A stretch of 64,000 nt of DNA from Flavobacterium phragmitis (GCF_900112575.1 NZ_FOMH01000009.1:233289-297288); one strand, 5' to 3'. Counted from the stretch's first letter, positions 37,884 to 46,740 are shown. Notes: generated by a model not told the origin, from the letters alone. Translations and numbers: made by a program.

Positions 37884-37917
37884 CAAACTTATATGATAAT
37901 TTAAATTTAATCTAAAT
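37884..37917 (-). promoter_or_regulatory. Candidate promoter and Fur-like palindrome of the receptor operon
   Basis: TAAGTTTG on the minus strand (37884-37891) fits the TANNTTTG box. Next to it, 37899-37917 is a 19-base imperfect palindrome (ATTTAAATTTAATCTAAAT) that resembles ATTTAGAT-N3-ATCTAAAT. An iron-responsive Fur site would make sense, but AT-rich palindromes also arise by chance here and no TTG box is evident. Confidence 0.35.
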
Positions 37918-38025
37918 AAAGTAATTAGAAGATTATTAGATTTACATTAAAGATTTTAATGTTGAAGAAATATTGCTTATGTGTTTGATTATTAGTGTTT
38001 TGAAATAAATGTCTGATAAAATGAA

Positions 38026-38091
38026 AAACCATATAAATTATATAAAAACAATCAAGAAAAACTTAAAATACTTATATGACTTATATGGTTT
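38026..38091 (-). terminator. Possible weak terminator after apbE
   Basis: 11-base complementary arms AAACCATATAA (38026-38036) and TTATATGGTTT (38081-38091) with a 44-base AT-rich loop. It lies 39 bases past the apbE stop. There is no clean T tract, so this may just be an inverted repeat. Confidence 0.3.
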
Positions 38092-38129
38092 AATACTTTA
38101 TACTTTTGACGGCAAAAATATTGTTTAGC

Positions 38130-39122
38130 TTACAATTTATAAGCAAAGTTCTTAGACTTTATCACTTTTCCTTTATCTGTAATCATGACACAGCTGTATT
38201 GTGGGAATTTTTGAAGTAATAATAATCCTTCGGTCTGCCCTAAAACCATCATCGAAGTACTTAATCCGTTGGCAGTTTCGGCGTTTGGACCTACAACAGT
38301 TACACTGCATAAACCTGCTGTAGGATATCCAGTAGCTGGATTTATAATATGGGAATAACGTTTGCCATTAAAAACAACAAACTTTTCATAACTGCCAGAA
38401 GTAGTAATAGCGCCATCTTTTAACGGAATTGCAGCTAAAATTTTCTCAGGTTTAAACGGATTTGTAATTCCGATTTTCCAATCCTTTCCATTAGGTTGTT
38501 TTCCCCAAGTGCTCATATCGCCAGAACCATTAATAATTCCGGCTTCAATTCCTTTTTGAATCATCATGGCACGGCATTTATCAGTCGCATAACCTTCGCC
38601 TAAAGCGCCGAAACCGATTTTCATTCCTTTTAGTTTTAAGAAAATAGTCGATTCTACGCTATCCAAAATGATATTTTTATAACCCACTTTTTCTACCGAT
38701 TTTTTTATGGTTTCCGCCGATGGCATTTCGGTCATTGAACCGTCAAACTTCCAGATTCTGTCCATTGCGGCAAAGCTAACATCAAATCCGCCATTAGTAA
38801 TTTCTGATAATTTGATGGCTCTTTGTGCTAATTCAAAAACTTCGCGATCTACTTTTACTGGTTTTACTCCCGCATTTTGATTCACTTCAGAAACCTGAGA
38901 ATCGGGTTTCCAATCTGAAATTAGATTTTCTATTCGGGTAATTTCTGCAATAACTTCATTGATATTTTGCTCAGCAGATAACGAGTCTTTTGCTACAATG
39001 CTAATATCGAAGCGACCGCCCATTAAAAGAGTGGTTCTTTTTCGTAAAACTTGTGAATAGCCTGATAAGCTTTGAAGCATTACAAAAAGAATTAGAAGTT
39101 TATGTATAATTGATTTTTGCAT
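38130..39122 (-). CDS. apbE: ApbE-type FAD:protein FMN transferase
   Basis: A 330-residue exported enzyme that attaches FMN to Thr/Ser in target proteins in the periplasm. Signal peptide ending SGYSQ. Family motifs: TLLMGGRFDISI, ISDWKPDSQVSEVNQNAG, FGALGEGYATDKC, INGSGDMSTWG, TTSGSYEKFVVFNGKRYSHIINP and the terminal NGLSTSMMVLG. The start at 39122 is chosen because the upstream in-frame ATG at 39197 would translate heptamer repeats. A likely target, the DUF2271 protein with TGASVT, is two genes upstream. Confidence 0.94.
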   Translation of the reverse strand: MQKSIIHKLLILFVMLQSLSGYSQVLRKRTTLLMGGRFDISIVAKDSLSAEQNINEVIAEITRIENLISDWKPDSQVSEVNQNAGVKPVKVDREVFELAQRAIKLSEITNGGFDVSFAAMDRIWKFDGSMTEMPSAETIKKSVEKVGYKNIILDSVESTIFLKLKGMKIGFGALGEGYATDKCRAMMIQKGIEAGIINGSGDMSTWGKQPNGKDWKIGITNPFKPEKILAAIPLKDGAITTSGSYEKFVVFNGKRYSHIINPATGYPTAGLCSVTVVGPNAETANGLSTSMMVLGQTEGLLLLQKFPQYSCVMITDKGKVIKSKNFAYKL

Positions 39123-39167
39123 AAAACCATTTTTAATTGAATAACGCTCTGATGAAACATAATATTT

Positions 39168-39247
39168 AAATTCCAAATTCCAAATTCCAAATTCCAAATT
39201 TCAATCTACAATCTATATTCTATATTCTATATTCTATATTCTATATT
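39168..39247. repeat. Two adjacent heptanucleotide arrays
   Basis: Four AAATTCC units plus a partial one (39168-39201), then five exact CTATATT units (39213-39247). They fill most of the 136-base gap between the PepSY reductase and apbE genes. Confidence 0.9.
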
Positions 39248-39258
39248 CTGCAAATCTC

Positions 39259-41442
39259 TTAATAGCAATCCGTTAATAATTGGCCATTCTCTTTGTATTC
39301 CAAAAGCGTTTTTGTTCCATTAGACAAACATATTTCATCCAAAACAATTTCAACATCTTTCTGCATGGCGAGCGAACCACAAATCATAATTACACCGTCA
39401 CTTTTCAATAAATTCATAAAAAAGACTGCATCATTTTTAATCAAATCCATTACATAAATATGTTCGGCCTCACGCGATAGAGCTACATGAAAATGCTCTA
39501 AGTGTTCTTTCTGAATCATTATACCAGCAAACTTTTTATAAGCCATCAGCGTAGGCGTAATCATTCTGAAACCGCTGTACAAATGAATTTCTTTCTTTGC
39601 TTTATTTTGTTCTATCATTCCTAAAAATGGAGCAATTCCAGTTCCGTTTGAAATGAAAGCTACCTTTGAAGCTTTCTTTGGAAGATGAAAAGCTGGATTT
39701 TTGATGATTCTCGCTTTTATTGTATTTCCAGGTTCTAAATTATTTAAATAGCCAGACCCCAATCCGTTTGGATGAAGTTTTACAACCAATTGAATATTGC
39801 CAGAATGATTTCCGATAGAGTAGAGGCGTTCTCTAGAATCATTGGCAGGATAAATGGCTAATAAATCACCAGAAGCAAATTTGGTTCTTGAATTGGCACG
39901 TAATGTCAATATAAAAGTATGTTCCGTATCTGAAATTGGTGTTTTATCCAAAACCATTAATTTGTCTAATCCTTTTGGAACATGATTGTATAAAGATGGT
40001 GTTGTGGCTAATTGAATTCCTGTTTTAGCGCTCCATAATTTTACCCATTCTACAAACTCCACAGCCGATTTGTCGTTTACAGTCTGCAATTCTAAATAAC
40101 GTTCTGCCCAGTTTTGTTTGGCTAAAAGATTATCAATTTCAATGGCAAATCCGCAGAAATCAGGATAGGATTTAGAACCAAAACCAACAACAGAATACTT
40201 AATTTTCTGTTCTTGATTTTGTTTTTCTAATAAGGCTTTGAATTTATTTCCGTTAGAAGGCGCATCTCCCAAACCATGAGTCGAAGAAAAAACAATAATA
40301 TGTTCTGCCTTTGGATAAACCGAAAAACGATTTAATTCGGTAATAAAAACTTTATGCCCATGACCAATTAATTGTTTCGAAATGGCATTGGCAAACCTAA
40401 AAGAACTTCCGTTTTCAGATCCAACTAAAAGAATAAAAGTGCTTTCGTGTGCTTTAAATTTATTTTTAATTCGGCTTGACCTTCTTTTCAAAGTAATAGC
40501 AAAACCAGAATAAATAAAGAACAAAATATTGATACAGGCGATAGCCAAAATTACAGCCCAGATTCCGTTAATTCTTCCGGTATGAAGATCAAGACTCAAT
40601 GCCGCATATTGAGCAGTCATTGGCGAAAGCTTTTCACTAATTAAAGCACCTGTAACCTGATTTACTTCGACTTCGCGGTCTTTTAATTCGATGATATAAT
40701 ATTCTTCAGGATCATCTGTAAAAGGAAATTCGATTTTCTTTACATCAGCTAATAAAGTCGTTTTAAAGATTGAAGTCGTTTTGGCTTTCGCCGAAAGTTC
40801 AGTCTTAACGGGTTTTGCTTTTTCTTCACCCATAAAAAAGTTGAATCTTTCCAATGACAAATAAGTTCCTGTTAAAGCAATAATCAAAATCGGGATTAGA
40901 GCCAAACGTCCTAAAACAACATGATAATATTGAGCGAAATATTCTTTAATTACTTTGGAAAAGAAGTTGCGAATACCACGCTGTCTTTTTAGTACCAATA
41001 CAAATCCTGAAAGGGAAATTAGTAACAAACAAAACGAAATCACGCCAACAAAAAATCTTCCCGCTTCATGAAGAAACAACGAACGGTGAAAACTGTTAAT
41101 CCATTTAATGAATTCACTTTTCTTTACTGGAGTTCCTAAAGCTTTACCTGTTTTTGGATCGATATAAGCGTTAACGTCATTCCCGTCTTCGTCAATTGCC
41201 TGAAGCGTTACAAATTGATTATAATCAACACTTAATTCGGTAATTTCTGGATAGGCTTTTTTTAGAATTGGAAGCGTTTCTCCCAAAGTTATTTTATTGA
41301 AATTTTCTGCTTTGTACGGAAGTGTTTTTTCCTGTACTGCATCAACAGCGAGAATGATACCCGTTACCGAAGCTAAAAGCAAAAAAATAGAAGAAAACAA
41401 GGCCAAAGCCAAATGTGCGTAACGCCAGAAAGAAAGAGTCAT
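39259..41442 (-). CDS. PepSY membrane protein fused to flavodoxin and FNR-type reductase
   Basis: A 727-residue inner-membrane reductase. The N-terminal ~320 residues are a PepSY_TM module with four transmembrane helices (first SFWRYAHLALALFSSIFLLL) and periplasmic PepSY segments. A flavodoxin domain follows (about 335-470, with GSENGSSFRFANAI and VFSSTHGLGDAPSNG), then an FAD/NADPH-binding module (RLYSIGNH, FISNGTGIAPFLGMIEQNK, MICGSLAMQKDVEIVLDEI). This layout moves electrons from cytosolic NAD(P)H through FMN and FAD to the membrane and the periplasm. XusC in Bacteroides is also a PepSY protein. Reducing ferric siderophore or feeding a flavinylated carrier are inferred roles. Confidence 0.9.
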   Translation of the reverse strand: MTLSFWRYAHLALALFSSIFLLLASVTGIILAVDAVQEKTLPYKAENFNKITLGETLPILKKAYPEITELSVDYNQFVTLQAIDEDGNDVNAYIDPKTGKALGTPVKKSEFIKWINSFHRSLFLHEAGRFFVGVISFCLLLISLSGFVLVLKRQRGIRNFFSKVIKEYFAQYYHVVLGRLALIPILIIALTGTYLSLERFNFFMGEEKAKPVKTELSAKAKTTSIFKTTLLADVKKIEFPFTDDPEEYYIIELKDREVEVNQVTGALISEKLSPMTAQYAALSLDLHTGRINGIWAVILAIACINILFFIYSGFAITLKRRSSRIKNKFKAHESTFILLVGSENGSSFRFANAISKQLIGHGHKVFITELNRFSVYPKAEHIIVFSSTHGLGDAPSNGNKFKALLEKQNQEQKIKYSVVGFGSKSYPDFCGFAIEIDNLLAKQNWAERYLELQTVNDKSAVEFVEWVKLWSAKTGIQLATTPSLYNHVPKGLDKLMVLDKTPISDTEHTFILTLRANSRTKFASGDLLAIYPANDSRERLYSIGNHSGNIQLVVKLHPNGLGSGYLNNLEPGNTIKARIIKNPAFHLPKKASKVAFISNGTGIAPFLGMIEQNKAKKEIHLYSGFRMITPTLMAYKKFAGIMIQKEHLEHFHVALSREAEHIYVMDLIKNDAVFFMNLLKSDGVIMICGSLAMQKDVEIVLDEICLSNGTKTLLEYKENGQLLTDCY

Positions 41443-41475
41443 TGCGTGTATTCTAGAAATGGAATTAAATGTTTA

Positions 41476-41510
41476 AAGCTTTGTCAAAATTAGAAAATTT
41501 GACAAAGCTT
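41476..41510. repeat. Hairpin of the GCTTTGTCAAA type
   Basis: 13-bp perfect stem AAGCTTTGTCAAA / TTTGACAAAGCTT (41476-41488 and 41498-41510). Same arm sequence as the hairpin at 15335. Lies between the DUF2271 and PepSY reductase genes inside the operon. Confidence 0.75.
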
Positions 41511-41579
41511 GGTTTTTATTTAAAGTATAAAAATAGAATTTATACTTTAACAAGAGGTTAAAAGTAAAATACTAAAGTT

Positions 41580-42062
41580 TTATATTTTGTTTAATCTTAC
41601 GTATTTGATGTATCCTTTACCGTCTGTTTTTTCAGCGATACCTTCTGTAGTAAGTGGAATTTCAAGATCACTCACATAATATTTCTGATCTTCAACAGCC
41701 GTTTCAAAACGTAGTTTGTATCCTTTATTGATTTTAGAATTTTCGATTTCGATAGTCGTTACGCTGCGGTCTCCACCTGTAACAGAAGCTCCTGTTTTAG
41801 CGCTGATATCATCATTTTTTTGAGTATGGAATTTGTTCCATTCTTTTAATGATTTGTACCATTTTTTATCATCGCCCATTACATAAAGTGTTTTTTCGTA
41901 TTCTCCGTTTGCATTAATTAAAGAAACTACGATATAAGCACCTTCTCCCATATAATTGTTCATCTGAAGCATACATTTGTATTTGCTAGACTGCGCATTA
42001 GATTGGAAAGAAGCTAAAAAGATAAAAGCACTTGTTAGGGCAATTTTGAATATAGATTTCAT
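41580..42062 (-). CDS. DUF2271 exported protein with flavinylation-like motif
   Basis: A 160-residue exported protein (signal peptide ending FQSNAQ) of the DUF2271 family: KYKCMLQMNNYMGEGAYIVV, EYEKTLYVMGDDKKWYKSLK and GYKLRFETAVEDQKYYVSDL. Residues 90-95 are T-G-A-S-V-T, matching the S/T-G-A-S/T-x-S/T pattern to which ApbE attaches FMN in NqrC, RnfG and related proteins; Ser93 would carry the flavin. It lies between the ankyrin gene and the PepSY reductase, with apbE two genes downstream. I infer a small periplasmic flavin carrier that accepts electrons from the reductase. Confidence 0.85.
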   Translation of the reverse strand: MKSIFKIALTSAFIFLASFQSNAQSSKYKCMLQMNNYMGEGAYIVVSLINANGEYEKTLYVMGDDKKWYKSLKEWNKFHTQKNDDISAKTGASVTGGDRSVTTIEIENSKINKGYKLRFETAVEDQKYYVSDLEIPLTTEGIAEKTDGKGYIKYVRLNKI

Positions 42063-42070
42063 GAATTTAA

Positions 42071-42174
42071 GTTATGTGTTATAAGTTATATGTTATGAGT
42101 TCAAAATTTAAGTTAAGAGTTATGCGTTCGGTATGAAATTGAACGTATAACTCATAACCTTAAACTCTTAACTT
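42071..42174. repeat. Facing heptanucleotide arrays between ankyrin and DUF2271 genes
   Basis: GTT-type units run 42071-42105 (GTTATGT, GTTATAA, GTTATAT, GTTATGA, GTTCAAA) and again 42112-42132 (GTTAAGA, GTTATGC, GTTCGGT). Complementary units run 42147-42174 (ATAACTC, ATAACCT, TAAACTC, TTAACTT). The block can fold on itself, like the one at 1844-1932. Confidence 0.85.
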
Positions 42175-42182
42175 TACAGTGA

Positions 42183-43679
42183 TTATTTTAAAAATTCTAC
42201 AGAGATATTATTTTTTGTAAGTAAATCATTTTCTTTTGCTAAAGCATAAGCCGTTTCGTCAAACTCAGTGCTGATGTCTTTTTTAGCTCCTACAGAAACT
42301 AGATATTTTAGAATTACATCATCTTTAGAAGTCATGGCTGCTCTATGAAGCGCCGTTAAACCATCTTTGTTTTTAGCATTAATGTCTACTTTTAAATCAG
42401 TGATTTTTTTCAAAAGCGAAACATCATTTTTAGTGATAGCTAAATGATATAAAGTGTTTCCGTCTTTTTGAGCAGTTGCTAAATTCAATCCTTTAGCCTG
42501 AATCAATTTTGCTTTTGTATCAAACGGATCTTCTTTTGGAGTTTCTCTTTCTCTTCCTGCTGGACGATAAGATTGTACTAAATAAACGCCTAAATTATTT
42601 CCATCTTTATCTTTTACATTTGCGTCAGCACCTTTAGCCAAAAGTAAACTTACAGCTTCTGGCGAACCATTTCTTACGGCATAAGTTAAAGCAGATTCTC
42701 CTTTTAAGTTTTGTGCATTTATGTTTTTAGCTTTTGGAAGAAAAAGTTCTAAAACAGCAGTTTCTCTTGCCGAAGCAGCAGCCATTAACGGAGTATTTCC
42801 TTCTTTATCAGCCTTGTTTACATCGACACCTTTATCTAAGAAATATTTAATGATTTCGGTTTGATTTGGTTTTCCAGCTAAAATATGCAAAACATTTTGT
42901 CCTGCTTTATTTTGAGCAGTTGCTTTGATTTTTACTTCCTCAACCAAATATTTGTAAGTTTCAATTGGATTAGTTTCTCTACGGCTTCCTTGAGCAGCGA
43001 TCAAAAGAGCAGATTCAGTTGGTTTAATTCCTTTTTCTAAAAGTTTTTTCAAAAGCGGAATATTTCCAGATCTCGCAGCATAAGTAAATGCAGTGTTTCC
43101 GTCGCTGTCAACATCTTTCAAAGACATTCCTTTAGTAGCAAAATATTCTGCAGCTTTTAAATCTTTATCAGAGGCAATGGCTAAAAGCAAAAGATTAGCG
43201 CCATTTGCATATTTTTTTGTTGGATTTACACCGGCTTTAAAAAATGCATCATACATCGCAGGATCTGATTGGCCGTTTGAAGCAGCAAAATCTGCTGGAG
43301 CTGTACCATGACTGTCTTCAAAATTAACATCAGAACCTTTAGCAATTAAATATTGAACTAATTCTGTGTTTCCTCTGTAAGCGGCCCAGTGTAAATAAAT
43401 ACGATTATCGTGAGTTGGTTTAGTAATTGAATTTCCTGGCTGTTCTACTAAGAATTTGATAGTTTCAATAGGAGCATCATTATTGATGGCTAAAGTTGTA
43501 ACATCAAAAGCATTTATATTGGCTTCAGCAGGGTTATTTCCTTTTGCTATTTCTGCCTTAACTGTTTCTACGCTTGGAGAAGTTTTCCAGAAAGATTGTT
43601 CTAACAGAGTATTTTTTTGCTGTGCACTTGCAAAAAGTGTTGCAGCAAGGGCAAAACAAACGAAAAAGTTCTTTTTCAT
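42183..43679 (-). CDS. Exported ankyrin-repeat protein
   Basis: A 498-residue protein with a signal peptide ending LFASAQ and about twelve ankyrin repeats through its whole length (for example YLHWAAYRGNTELVQYLIAK, GNTAFTYAARSGNIPLLKKL, GETALTYAVRNG-type and GLTALHRAAMTSKDDVILKY). No catalytic domain is seen. Ankyrin proteins outside the cytosol usually bind or shield other proteins; in several bacteria they sit with redox or catalase genes. First gene of the run that continues with DUF2271, the PepSY reductase and apbE, so a scaffold for the electron-transfer proteins is one idea. Confidence 0.92.
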   Translation of the reverse strand: MKKNFFVCFALAATLFASAQQKNTLLEQSFWKTSPSVETVKAEIAKGNNPAEANINAFDVTTLAINNDAPIETIKFLVEQPGNSITKPTHDNRIYLHWAAYRGNTELVQYLIAKGSDVNFEDSHGTAPADFAASNGQSDPAMYDAFFKAGVNPTKKYANGANLLLLAIASDKDLKAAEYFATKGMSLKDVDSDGNTAFTYAARSGNIPLLKKLLEKGIKPTESALLIAAQGSRRETNPIETYKYLVEEVKIKATAQNKAGQNVLHILAGKPNQTEIIKYFLDKGVDVNKADKEGNTPLMAAASARETAVLELFLPKAKNINAQNLKGESALTYAVRNGSPEAVSLLLAKGADANVKDKDGNNLGVYLVQSYRPAGRERETPKEDPFDTKAKLIQAKGLNLATAQKDGNTLYHLAITKNDVSLLKKITDLKVDINAKNKDGLTALHRAAMTSKDDVILKYLVSVGAKKDISTEFDETAYALAKENDLLTKNNISVEFLK

Positions 43680-43766
43680 GATATGCTATTTATGGTTATT
43701 GAATTGTACAAGAGTTAATTTACTTTTGGAAATTTAATCATCTATTTAGAATAATTAAAAATAAAG

Positions 43767-43796
43767 CAAATGTAGAAATTAATATTCTTAAACCAA
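43767..43796 (-). promoter_or_regulatory. Flavobacterial promoter for the ankyrin-DUF2271-PepSY-apbE run
   Basis: On the minus strand TTG (43794-43796), 19 bases, TACATTTG (43767-43774). This matches the Bacteroidota consensus TTG-N17-23-TANNTTTG. The start codon is 88 bases further on. Confidence 0.65.
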
Positions 43797-43922
43797 GAAT
43801 AATTTGTTTTAAAAGAGTTTTTCGACGCACTTTTGCTAAAAATTAAGAATCACTTAAGCAGATTTTAATTTTTATTTAATGTTGAATTTTTTTAAAACAA
43901 TTTACATTCAGAAAAACTCGAA

Positions 43923-45635
43923 TTAAATAGGATTAAAAAGTGAATCATATTTATCTCCAAGTTTTTTCTTTAGTCGCTGTTTTGATTTTTTTACTGCATC
44001 ATTTGTAATTCCCAACAGTTCTGCAATTTCGTTATTGCTGAAGTCGAGTTTCTGAAGCAGTAAAATTCGTTTATTAGAATCGGTTATCTCTGGAAATTTT
44101 TTTTGCAGAAGAGCATAAAATTCAGGGTATTCTTTCTGGAATTCTCTTCTAAACGCGTTCCAATTATTATCGGTCATTAAATGTGATTCCAGTAAGGCAC
44201 TGAGTTTTCTTTCTCTTTTTTCTATATAAGATGAAGAAGAGTTTTTGACATTTTCAATAGCCAGTTTAAGGTTTTTTATCTGAATGTTTTTCTCTTTCAG
44301 ATAGCTAATCTGAGATTTCAGGTTTTCGTGAACTTTAGATAGATTTTCTTCTATTTTTAGTTTTTCTAATTCTAAAGATTTCACTTTCTCTTCATATCTT
44401 AAATGTCTGCTTTTGTATTGTTTACTAAAATACATGAATACCAGCAGAACCGCAGAAAACAGCATCATAAAAATGATGATATAGAAGTATCTCAAAGTTG
44501 TTTCGTATTTAACAGCTTTTTCTGCAGTATCAATATTTTGTTGGAATTTTGCCTTTTGAATAAGCCAGTTGGCTTTCTTGATAGCAATGTCACCATCTTC
44601 ATTTTGCAGTGAATCTTCAATAATTATCATTCTTCTTCTCAAATTCAATTCGTTTTCTGTTGAATCTTGCAATTTTAGAATTTGCAGTTTCAATTTGATG
44701 ATCTGTAGTTCCGATTTTTTAAAATACGATTTCGAAATAGCGATACTTTCAGCCTTATTTAAAAATACAAAAGCTTCTTCCAGCTGTTTGTCTTTTACCA
44801 AAACTTCGGCCAATAAAATTGAAGCATACATAGTATTCTGATCACTTTTATTCTGTTCCGAAATTTGAATATCTTCTTTTAATAATGCAATGGCTTTTTT
44901 ATAATCGCCTTTTTTCTGACTGATTAAAGCTAAATCGCCAAGTGCTTTGGCGTATCTTACATCGTCGTGAATTTTTTTGGAAAGCTTTGCCGTTTCGTTC
45001 AAATAAAAAGAGGCCATTTTATGATTTCCAATATTGAAATAGTTCATTCCAATGGAGTTCATAATAGAAGCATGGTCGGAGGTGTTTTTTGCAGCTGTTT
45101 TTTCAGCAAGTCTTAAATAGTGTAATGATTTATTATAATCACCAAAAGTGTATAATATCCATCCAATTCTTTTATAAGTTTCTGCGGCAGTTATAATTTG
45201 GTTCGCAGCTACTGGCTCTATTTTCTCCATTAATTGCAACAAAAAAGGAGTAAGCTTGATATAATCTCTGTAATAGTATAAGTAATTAATGTAATTAAGT
45301 TTTGACCAGATTTCTAAAGAAACATTTTTCGATGACTTGGCTTTCTGAATAGCATTGATGTAATAAGAATCTGAAGTTTTGTTAAGCGAATTATGAGCAT
45401 TACTAAATCCGTTTGCCAATAAACCTAGATAAATAACCTCGTATTTTGGATGGTGATTTAAAGGCTGTAGATAATTTCTTAAAGAAGTTGTATCTCTACC
45501 GAAATTCTTTTCTTGTTTAAGTATAGATTCAATATCGCGGAGATAATTTTTAGAGGAATTAATTTGTAGTTCTTGGGCATTTATAAGGAATGCATGAAGG
45601 AATAAAACAACAAAATATATTTTTTTGGCAGACAT
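43923..45635 (-). CDS. TPR sensor with transmembrane helix and cytosolic HTH (LuxR-like)
   Basis: A 570-residue protein. Signal peptide ending LINAQ; about 350 residues of TPR-like helices outside the cytosol (HASIMNSIGMNYFNIGNHKM, YAKALGDLALISQKKGDYKK); one transmembrane helix (about 380-402, YFYIIIFMMLFSAVLLVFMY); a coiled coil of about 60 residues; and a C-terminal helix-turn-helix DSNKRILLLQKLDFSNNEIA followed by ELLGITNDAVKKSKQRLKKK, as in LuxR/sigma-4 proteins. It can sense outside and bind DNA inside in one chain, a layout common in Bacteroidota. Lies directly upstream of the ankyrin operon, which has its own promoter. Confidence 0.88.
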   Translation of the reverse strand: MSAKKIYFVVLFLHAFLINAQELQINSSKNYLRDIESILKQEKNFGRDTTSLRNYLQPLNHHPKYEVIYLGLLANGFSNAHNSLNKTSDSYYINAIQKAKSSKNVSLEIWSKLNYINYLYYYRDYIKLTPFLLQLMEKIEPVAANQIITAAETYKRIGWILYTFGDYNKSLHYLRLAEKTAAKNTSDHASIMNSIGMNYFNIGNHKMASFYLNETAKLSKKIHDDVRYAKALGDLALISQKKGDYKKAIALLKEDIQISEQNKSDQNTMYASILLAEVLVKDKQLEEAFVFLNKAESIAISKSYFKKSELQIIKLKLQILKLQDSTENELNLRRRMIIIEDSLQNEDGDIAIKKANWLIQKAKFQQNIDTAEKAVKYETTLRYFYIIIFMMLFSAVLLVFMYFSKQYKSRHLRYEEKVKSLELEKLKIEENLSKVHENLKSQISYLKEKNIQIKNLKLAIENVKNSSSSYIEKRERKLSALLESHLMTDNNWNAFRREFQKEYPEFYALLQKKFPEITDSNKRILLLQKLDFSNNEIAELLGITNDAVKKSKQRLKKKLGDKYDSLFNPI

Positions 45636-46022
45636 TAAATTTGTTTTGGCAGATGATTTTATAACAGTAAAATTAGTGAAAAAATAATGTCTTCTTGGGA
45701 GTAAGACTCTTGGCGATATTTGTAAAGTGTTGTTCTATTATGTTTTAGCCTGTAAAATGTCCCCAATTTGTCCCCCGGTTAAAGCGCATATTTTAATCGT
45801 TAAATTGTAATTTTGATTTGATTTTTTTTGCTGGCAAGTTAAATTATTCATCAGGGAATTTTTCAGGTATTAATACCCTATTTCTATTAAAGTTTTTGAT
45901 AAAAGTAATCGGAAGCTTTTTTTCTCAAATAAATATAGTCTATGATTAAAAGCTACTCATTTAAAATATAAAAACGCCTTTTTTTGTTAATCTGTTCACT
46001 GCAAAACGGTCAGTAATAGGCT

Positions 46023-46229
46023 GTGGCAGTTGGAGGAAATTATTCCGGAGCGTCTGGATTTTTAAGTTTTAGGGTTAGAGAGGTATCCTGCATTACAGCA
46101 CAAAACAACAGAGGCAGTTTGTATAGAGGCATACAGCAGTCTTTTGTTATTGATATAGATTTAGGGATTGATAGTCCAGAAATAGACTTATCATTTGTAG
46201 TTTATCCAATCCAGCCACAAATTTTCTGA
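46023..46229 (+). pseudogene. Remnant of a T9SS cargo protein C-terminal region
   Basis: The 68 codons read VAVGGNYSGASGFLSFRV... ...GSLYRGIQQSFVIDID... ...IDLSFVVYPIQPQIF. This follows the usual lead-in to a T9SS type A sorting domain in flavobacteria (SAGGN..ASGSLSFSVGEV..., GS..QGVQQ.F.I, then L...VYPNP). The YPNP motif is broken, a stop codon follows, and an in-frame stop lies just upstream (46017-46019). There is no promoter or signal peptide. I read it as the decayed end of a lost surface protein. The match is from memory of the family pattern, not an alignment. Confidence 0.5.
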
Positions 46230-46242
46230 TCCTAAAGCTCCG

Positions 46243-46264
46243 GAAAATCTTAATAGAGATTTTC
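46243..46264 (+). terminator. Hairpin after the T9SS remnant
   Basis: 8-bp stem GAAAATCT / AGATTTTC with loop TAATAG, 13 bases after the remnant's stop. No clear T tract. Could be the old terminator of the lost gene. Confidence 0.35.
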
Positions 46265-46428
46265 GTTATTCGTTATTTTGAATATCTGATACTGTTATAG
46301 CAAATAATAAAATGGTAATCATCTTTGTGATTTTCCAGATGTGTTTTATTTTCTTAAAAATTTTAAGGAAAATAAAACAGTTAAAAAAATTAGTTTCCCA
46401 AAACTAACTAACTACCCCCAATGTTAAA

Positions 46429-46449
46429 AGTCTGCTTTCAAAGCAGACT
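46429..46449 (+). terminator. Perfect hairpin AGTCTGCTTT / AAAGCAGACT
   Basis: 10-base perfect arms around a single C, followed by ATTTTGGTTTTG. Terminator-like but with an interrupted T tract. Confidence 0.45.
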
Positions 46450-46740
46450 ATTTTGGTTTTGTATTTTGCCTTTTCTACTTACAACTTCCACAGCGAATTT
46501 TTCTTTTCTCAGACGTTTTCAGACGAAAAATTACTTTTGATGTTTCTTGTAGTTAAAAAGATTCTTGTAAAGTTATTAATTATAATTCTGAGGCCTATTT
46601 AGAAAAGGTTTATTATGTAATAAGCTGTAATAAAAAATGTTATAAAAAAATCCAGCACCTTGCTATTTAGAATTATTATTAATAGGAGATGTTTTTTTAT
46701 TTCAAGATAGAGGATTGATTTTCTGTTTTTATAATTGACC

